From NCBI GenBank assembly GCA_963849095.1, contig CAWKGA010000008.1, positions 186,001-250,000 of the forward strand: a stretch of 64,000 nucleotides of DNA. The letters run 5' to 3'. The DNA is from JASHUC01 sp963849095. Its GTDB lineage: Bacteria; Pseudomonadota; Gammaproteobacteria; Steroidobacterales; Steroidobacteraceae. This document shows, piece after piece, positions 59,497-64,000 of the stretch. Within the stretch, counting starts at the first letter, position 1. Every line of letters begins with the position of its first letter. The translations under genes were made by a program, and so were the position numbers. The notes under the pieces were generated by a model that did not search any database, was not told where the DNA came from, and saw only the letters and a program-made list of their open reading frames with translations.

Positions 59497-60494
59497 GGCG
59501 CTGTGGTCGCGGCTCGTGCCGATGGGGCCCCGCCTCGGAGCGTCGGGATCCCATGGAGCGCGAGCGCCGTGAGAGCGCGGCCGTAGTGCTCGGGACCGCG
59601 TCGCGGCGGCAGATGCGCTCCGGGGAGGACGAGCCCGTAGGTGTCGCCACGCGCTTCGGCGTCGACGATCCAGCGCGCGAGCTGCTCGAGCCGCGCCTCG
59701 GTATCGAGCCCGGAGAGCTCCTCGAAATTGAAGACGCGGCGCTGCGAGCCGGAGGCGGCATACTCCTTCACGAGCAGCGGCGCGCCCCTCGCGTACGCCT
59801 TCCAGGCGATCTGGCGAGGCGAGTCACCCTCCTCGAATGCGCGCAGGCCGCGCCATTCATCCTCGTCATCTCCCTTGACCCAAGAATGCGCGGGTTCCGC
59901 GCCGGCGTGAGGCGGCACGGGCCGCCCGCCGCGCGGGCGGGGGAACACGGTGAGCGTGAGCGGCGCATGTACCCACGTCCAGGCGCGGAAGAGCCCGAAC
60001 GGGTGGCTTGTCGAGACCCGAAGCCGGCCGATGCGAACCAGGCCGCGTCGGGGCGCCGGCACCTCGAGCTCAAGGCTCCGTGTCGACAGGGGGAGGAGAT
60101 CGGCCACGACCGGTTGCGCCTCCGGCGCTTCGATCTCCACGCGAAAGCGGGCGAGCCGGGAGCCGTTCGCGAACGTCAAGCTGAGGAGGCCGCGATTCCC
60201 CGCGAACGCGGGAGTCGTCAGCGCCGAGGTGATCTCCAGTGCAAGCAGGTTGCGGTGGCACTGATACATGGCGACGAGCGCGAGCCCGCCGAGCAGGCAC
60301 GTCGTGAGCAAGGCGAGGCTGTTCGCGTAATTGAGCGCGGCGATGAGCATGCCGAGCACGAGCAGCCCGAATCCGAGACCGGCGCGTGTCGGCAGGATGT
60401 ACAGGCGGCGCCGGACGAGCTCGAGCGGAAAGCGGTCGATGCCCTGCCGCGTCAGGATCCAGTCCGCCATCTTGCGCCGCAGGAGACTTCGCAT
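59493..60494 (-). CDS. DUF58 domain protein
   Basis: A 333-residue protein with two helices near residues 36-76 (TRAGLGFGLLVLGMLIAALN and LALLTTCLLGGLALVAMY). Its cytoplasmic part has STSHPFGLFRAWTW and the DUF58 motif DEWRGLRAFEEGDSPRQIAW. DUF58 resembles a von Willebrand A-type fold and is nearly always linked with MoxR ATPases and transglutaminase-like proteins. Function unknown; probably part of a MoxR-driven envelope process. Confidence 0.92.
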   Translation of the reverse strand: MRSLLRRKMADWILTRQGIDRFPLELVRRRLYILPTRAGLGFGLLVLGMLIAALNYANSLALLTTCLLGGLALVAMYQCHRNLLALEITSALTTPAFAGNRGLLSLTFANGSRLARFRVEIEAPEAQPVVADLLPLSTRSLELEVPAPRRGLVRIGRLRVSTSHPFGLFRAWTWVHAPLTLTVFPRPRGGRPVPPHAGAEPAHSWVKGDDEDEWRGLRAFEEGDSPRQIAWKAYARGAPLLVKEYAASGSQRRVFNFEELSGLDTEARLEQLARWIVDAEARGDTYGLVLPGAHLPPRRGPEHYGRALTALALHGIPTLRGGAPSARAATTAP

Positions 60495-60512
60495 GGCCGT
60501 TGCGACGCTCGT

Positions 60513-61469
60513 CTAGATGGGGACGGGGACCCGCTCCAGGAGGTCGGCGGCGAGGCTCTCGCCGTCCACGGCGCCTGCCGGCTCGCGCGGCTCGAGCCGG
60601 TGCGCCGCGACGGCGGACAGCACGGCTTGCACGTCCTCCGGCAGCACGGCCTTGCGGCCGGCGAGGTGAGCCCAGGCTTGCGCGGCGCGGATCAGGCCCT
60701 GGCCGGCCCGAGGGGACAGGCCGAGCTTCAGATCGGCGCGTCCGCGCGTCCGCTCGATCAGCGATTGAACGTAGTCGAGCAGCGGGTCCGACACATGCAC
60801 CGCGCGGACGGCCTGCTGGAGGCGCACCACGGACGCGGCATCCAGCACGGGGGCCATCTCGGACAGCAGGTCACGGCGCTCGCCCTTGCGCAGCAGCTCC
60901 CGCTCGAACCGCGCCTCCGGATAGCCGAGCGTGATGCGCATGAGAAACCGATCGAGCTGCGACTCGGGCAGCGCAAAGGTTCCGAGCTCCTCGTGCGGGT
61001 TCTCGGTCGCGACGACGAAGAACGGATCGGGCAGGCGATAGGTCGTGAGGTCGACGCTCACCTGTCGCTCCTCCATCGCCTCGAGCAGCGCGCTCTGGGT
61101 GCGTGGGCTTGCGCGGTTGATCTCGTCGGCGAGCAGCAGCTGGGTGAAGATCGGGCCATTGCGAAAGCGGAAATGCTGGGTCGTGCGGTCGAACACCGAG
61201 ACGCCGATGATGTCCGCGGGCAGCAGATCGCTCGTGAACTGCACGCGCTGCCACCCGAGGCCGAGCACGTGAGCGAGCGCATGAGCGAGAGTCGTCTTGC
61301 CGACGCCGGGCACGTCCTCGATGAGCAGGTGCCCGCGCGCGAGCAGGCACGCGAGGCACAGGCGGATCTGCCGCGGCTTGCCGAGAATGACGGTCTCGAG
61401 CGCAGCCACGACGCGCCGGAGCGCCGCATCGCCCGGCTCCGGCGGCTCGGGGATCGGATGTGCGTTCAC
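60513..61469 (-). CDS. MoxR-family AAA+ ATPase
   Basis: A 318-residue AAA_3 ATPase. Walker A is IEDVPGVGKTTLAHALA, Walker B LLADEINRASPRTQSALLEA, and sensor regions are VATENPHEELGTFALPESQLDRFL and LGLSPRAGQGL. MoxR ATPases act as chaperones for metal insertion or complex assembly with VWA-type partners. It starts in an ATGA overlap with the valS stop and is followed 18 bp later by DUF58. Confidence 0.94.
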   Translation of the reverse strand: MNAHPIPEPPEPGDAALRRVVAALETVILGKPRQIRLCLACLLARGHLLIEDVPGVGKTTLAHALAHVLGLGWQRVQFTSDLLPADIIGVSVFDRTTQHFRFRNGPIFTQLLLADEINRASPRTQSALLEAMEERQVSVDLTTYRLPDPFFVVATENPHEELGTFALPESQLDRFLMRITLGYPEARFERELLRKGERRDLLSEMAPVLDAASVVRLQQAVRAVHVSDPLLDYVQSLIERTRGRADLKLGLSPRAGQGLIRAAQAWAHLAGRKAVLPEDVQAVLSAVAAHRLEPREPAGAVDGESLAADLLERVPVPI

Positions 61470-64000
61470 GGCAGCAGGCCGCGGATCCGGGCGAGTTGCG
61501 CTTGCAGCTCGGTCACGGTGCGCTCGAGCTCCGCCTGCCGCTCGCGCTCGGTGGCGACCACCGCGGCCGGCGCGTTGCGCACGAAGCTCTCGTTCGCGAG
61601 CTTGCTGCGAGCCTTGTCGAGATCCTGCTGCGCTCGTGCGAGGCGCTTCGCGAGCCGCTCGGCCTCGGCTTTGGCGTCGATGATCCCCTCCATCGGCACG
61701 AGGATCATGAGCTCGCCTACGAGCTGGACGGCGGCTGGGGGAGCGGTGGCGCCCGCCTCGAGCACCGTCACTGACCCGAGTCCCGCAAGGCGCTCGAGCG
61801 CGGCGCGGTTACGCTCGAGAAAGACCCGATCCGCCGCCGAGGCGCCCTGCAGCAGGACGGGAATACGCCTCGAGGGATTTACGTCCATCTCTCCGCGGAT
61901 CTGCCGTACCGCGAGCACGACCGCCTGCACCCACCCGATCTCGCGCTCCGCCGCCTCGTCCACGGGGAAGTCCTGCGCGCGCGGGTACGGCTGCAGCATC
62001 ACTGTCGGGCCGGAGCGACCTGCGAGCGGCGCCGCCCACTGCCAGATCTCCTCGGTGATGAAAGGCGCGAGCGGATGCAGCGCGCGCTGCAGAGCCTCGA
62101 GGACCTCGGCGAGATTGCGTCGGGTGCTCCGCTTGGCGGCGGCGGGCGTGGCGTCCGACTGCAGCACGGTCTTCGCGAGCTCGACGTACCAGTCGCAGAA
62201 CTCGTGCCAGGCGAACTCGTAGAGCGCAGCCGCCACGTAATCGAAGCGGTACTCGCCGAAGGCGGCCTCCACCGCCTCGACCGCTCGGCCGAAGCGCGAG
62301 CGGATCCAGCGGTCCGCCGTGGCGAGCTCGTGCCGCCCGTCGGCCGCAGGCGCTCCGGCCAGCGCGCCCGCATCGCCCACGGCGAGCCCGACGAAGCGCG
62401 CGGCGTTCCAGAGCTTGTTGCAGAAGTTACGGTAGCCGGCGACGCGCTCGAGGTCGAAGCGGATCTCGCGCGTCGGGGAGGCGAGAGCGGCGACGGTGAA
62501 GCGCAGCGCATCGGTGCCATGCGGCGGTATGCCCTGCGGGTACTGCTTGCGCGTGGCCTTCTCGATCTCAGGTGCGTGCTGTGGCTGCATGAGGCCTGCC
62601 GTGCGCTTGGCGATGAGCGAGTCGAGATCGATGCCGTCCACGACGTCGAGCGGATCGATGACGTTGCCCTTGGACTTCGACATCTTCTCGCCCCGCTCGT
62701 CGCGGATGAGTCCGGTGATGTACACGTCGCGGAAGGGCACCTCGCCCATGAACTTGAGTCCCATCATCATCATCCGGGCAACCCAGAAGAAAATGATGTC
62801 GAATCCGGTCACGAGCACGCTCGTCGGATAGAACTTCGCGAGCTGGGGCGTCTTTTCCGGCCACCCGAGCACCGAGAACGGCCAGAGTGCCGCGGAGAAC
62901 CAAGTGTCGAGCACGTCATCGTCCTGGCGCAGGGGCGTCTCGGCCGGCAGGCCGTGCTTGCCGCGCACTTCGGCCTCGCTGCGGCCCACGTAGACGTTGC
63001 CGTGCGAGTCGTACCAGGCCGGGATGCGGTGGCCCCACCACAGCTGCCGGCTCACGCACCAGTCCCGGATGTTGCGCATCCACTCGAAGTACGTGCGGCT
63101 CCAGCTCTCCGGCACGAAGCGCGTGCGGCCCTGCTCCACCGCGGCGATGGCGGGCGCGGCGAGCGGGGCGATCCTCACGTACCACTGGTCGGTGAGATAG
63201 GGCTCGAGCACGGCGTCGCTCCGGTCGCCGCGCGGGACCATCAGCTTGTGCTTCTCGGTCCTCTCGAGGAGCCCGGCGGCCGCGAGCTCGGCCACGATGC
63301 GCTCGCGCGCCTCGAATCGGTCGAGGCCCCGGAAGCGCTCCGGAGCCTGCTCGTTGAGCGCCGCGCGCGGCGTGAAGATGTTGATCTGCGGCAGGCCGTG
63401 GCGCAGGCCGATCTCGTAGTCGTTGAAGTCGTGGGCCGGGGTGATCTTGACGCACCCCGAGCCAAAAGCCGGATCGACGTAGGCGTCGGCGATGATCGGG
63501 ATGGAGCGGTCCGCGAGCGGCAGCCGCACGGTCTTGCCCACGAGATGCCTGTAGCGCTCGTCGTCCGGATGCACGGCGACGGCGCTGTCGCCCAGCATCG
63601 TTTCCGGGCGAGTCGTGGCGACGATGACGTGTCCCGAGCCGTCCTCGAGCGGATAACGCAGATGCCAGAGCCGGCCCTCCTCCTCCTCACTCTGCACCTC
63701 GAGATCGGAGAGCGCGGTGAGCAGCACTGGGTCCCAGTTGACGAGGCGCTTGCCGCGATAGATGAGCCCGTCGTCGTGCAGCCGCACGAACACCTCGACG
63801 ACGGCGCGTGAGAGACCCGCATCCATGGTGAAGCGGTCGCGCGCCCAGTCGACCGAATCCCCGAGACGGCGCATCTGGGCGGCGATGGTGCCGCCCGATT
63901 GCGCCTTCCACTGCCACACGTGCTCCACGAACGCCTCGCGGGGCAGATCGGCGCGCTCAATGCCGCGGGCGCCGAGCTGGCGCTCCACCACCATCTGGGT
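61466..64000 (-). CDS. valS: Valyl-tRNA synthetase, C-terminal part (5' end outside window)
   Basis: The frame runs through the right edge; 844 residues are visible, lacking roughly the first 110, including the HIGH motif. Present are MRRLGDSVDWARDRFTMDAG, the editing domain ATTRPETMLGDSAVAVHP, WCVSRQLWWGHRIPAWY, DVLDTWFSAALWPFSVLGWP, and KMSKS in GEKMSKSKGNVIDPLD. The anticodon-binding part and C-terminal coiled-coil (about the last 65 residues, rich in Glu, Arg, Ala) complete it. The stop overlaps the moxR start by ATGA, an unusual but clear coupling. Confidence 0.97.
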   Translation of the reverse strand, partial: TQMVVERQLGARGIERADLPREAFVEHVWQWKAQSGGTIAAQMRRLGDSVDWARDRFTMDAGLSRAVVEVFVRLHDDGLIYRGKRLVNWDPVLLTALSDLEVQSEEEEGRLWHLRYPLEDGSGHVIVATTRPETMLGDSAVAVHPDDERYRHLVGKTVRLPLADRSIPIIADAYVDPAFGSGCVKITPAHDFNDYEIGLRHGLPQINIFTPRAALNEQAPERFRGLDRFEARERIVAELAAAGLLERTEKHKLMVPRGDRSDAVLEPYLTDQWYVRIAPLAAPAIAAVEQGRTRFVPESWSRTYFEWMRNIRDWCVSRQLWWGHRIPAWYDSHGNVYVGRSEAEVRGKHGLPAETPLRQDDDVLDTWFSAALWPFSVLGWPEKTPQLAKFYPTSVLVTGFDIIFFWVARMMMMGLKFMGEVPFRDVYITGLIRDERGEKMSKSKGNVIDPLDVVDGIDLDSLIAKRTAGLMQPQHAPEIEKATRKQYPQGIPPHGTDALRFTVAALASPTREIRFDLERVAGYRNFCNKLWNAARFVGLAVGDAGALAGAPAADGRHELATADRWIRSRFGRAVEAVEAAFGEYRFDYVAAALYEFAWHEFCDWYVELAKTVLQSDATPAAAKRSTRRNLAEVLEALQRALHPLAPFITEEIWQWAAPLAGRSGPTVMLQPYPRAQDFPVDEAAEREIGWVQAVVLAVRQIRGEMDVNPSRRIPVLLQGASAADRVFLERNRAALERLAGLGSVTVLEAGATAPPAAVQLVGELMILVPMEGIIDAKAEAERLAKRLARAQQDLDKARSKLANESFVRNAPAAVVATERERQAELERTVTELQAQLARIRGLLP

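Noticed and set aside
1..64000. tRNA, rRNA, CRISPR arrays, insertion sequences, integrases or phage genes
   Set aside because: Reading all intergenic stretches and gene products gave no convincing example of any of these.

Overview
The window reads as a high-GC chromosome segment from a gammaproteobacterium. Supporting signs are a lipid A-type acyltransferase, hda, rnt, apbC, a DUF2066/CDP-alcohol transferase/hda run, nth-DUF1841-rnfB, and a pyruvate dehydrogenase operon with a lipoyl-E3 fusion. I would place it near deep-branching orders such as Steroidobacterales, Nevskiales or Xanthomonadales, but the sequence alone does not settle this. Genes are tightly packed, with many ATGA start/stop overlaps and several convergent genes that overlap at their 3' ends. 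I saw no tRNA, rRNA, CRISPR array, insertion sequence or integrase.

Layout. 1-2029: the first three genes (hyfC, hyfE, start of hyfF) of a hydrogenase-4-like membrane module, leftward. 2378-4249: ilvD. 13957-4273 (leftward): the most interesting block, seven genes behind one good sigma-70 promoter. They are a divergent ketosynthase, an EPSP-synthase-like enzyme, an acyl-CoA ligase, an acyl-CoA dehydrogenase, a FabL/ChcA-like reductase, a FadH-like dienoyl-CoA reductase and an enolase. The set recalls pathways that turn shikimate into cyclohexanecarboxyl-CoA, a starter unit for omega-cyclohexyl fatty acids and some polyketides. 13976-14432 holds remnants of a crcB-DUF190 pair.

14619-26906: a BarA-type hybrid kinase, an LpxL-like acyltransferase, a frameshifted AraC regulator, a VOC protein, a fatty-acyl-AMP ligase with a carrier domain paired with a P450, a DUF374 acyltransferase, and a GAF/PAS/GGDEF/EAL protein. 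26935-31688: nadC, grxD, rnt-pyrC-aminopeptidase. 31819-37748: aceE-aceF-lpd. 37834-41691: DUF1841, nth, rnfB, metG.

41757-46501: two PilT/PilU-type ATPases behind a large HEAT-repeat Ser/Thr kinase. 46756-49056: apbC and a tandem dCTP deaminase. 49089-52162: DUF3108 divergent from DUF2066, a CDP-alcohol phosphatidyltransferase and hda; purM-purN, often found here, are absent. 52142-57464: wrbA, acyP, a lytic transglycosylase, then pssA-udg-rimI-prfC. 57397-64000 (leftward): valS (5' end outside the window), MoxR ATPase, DUF58 and TgpA-like transglutaminase.

Most of the window is housekeeping. The parts that may be new are the putative cyclic-acyl-CoA operon, the carrier-bound fatty acid/P450 pair and the HEAT-kinase/pilus ATPase operon.
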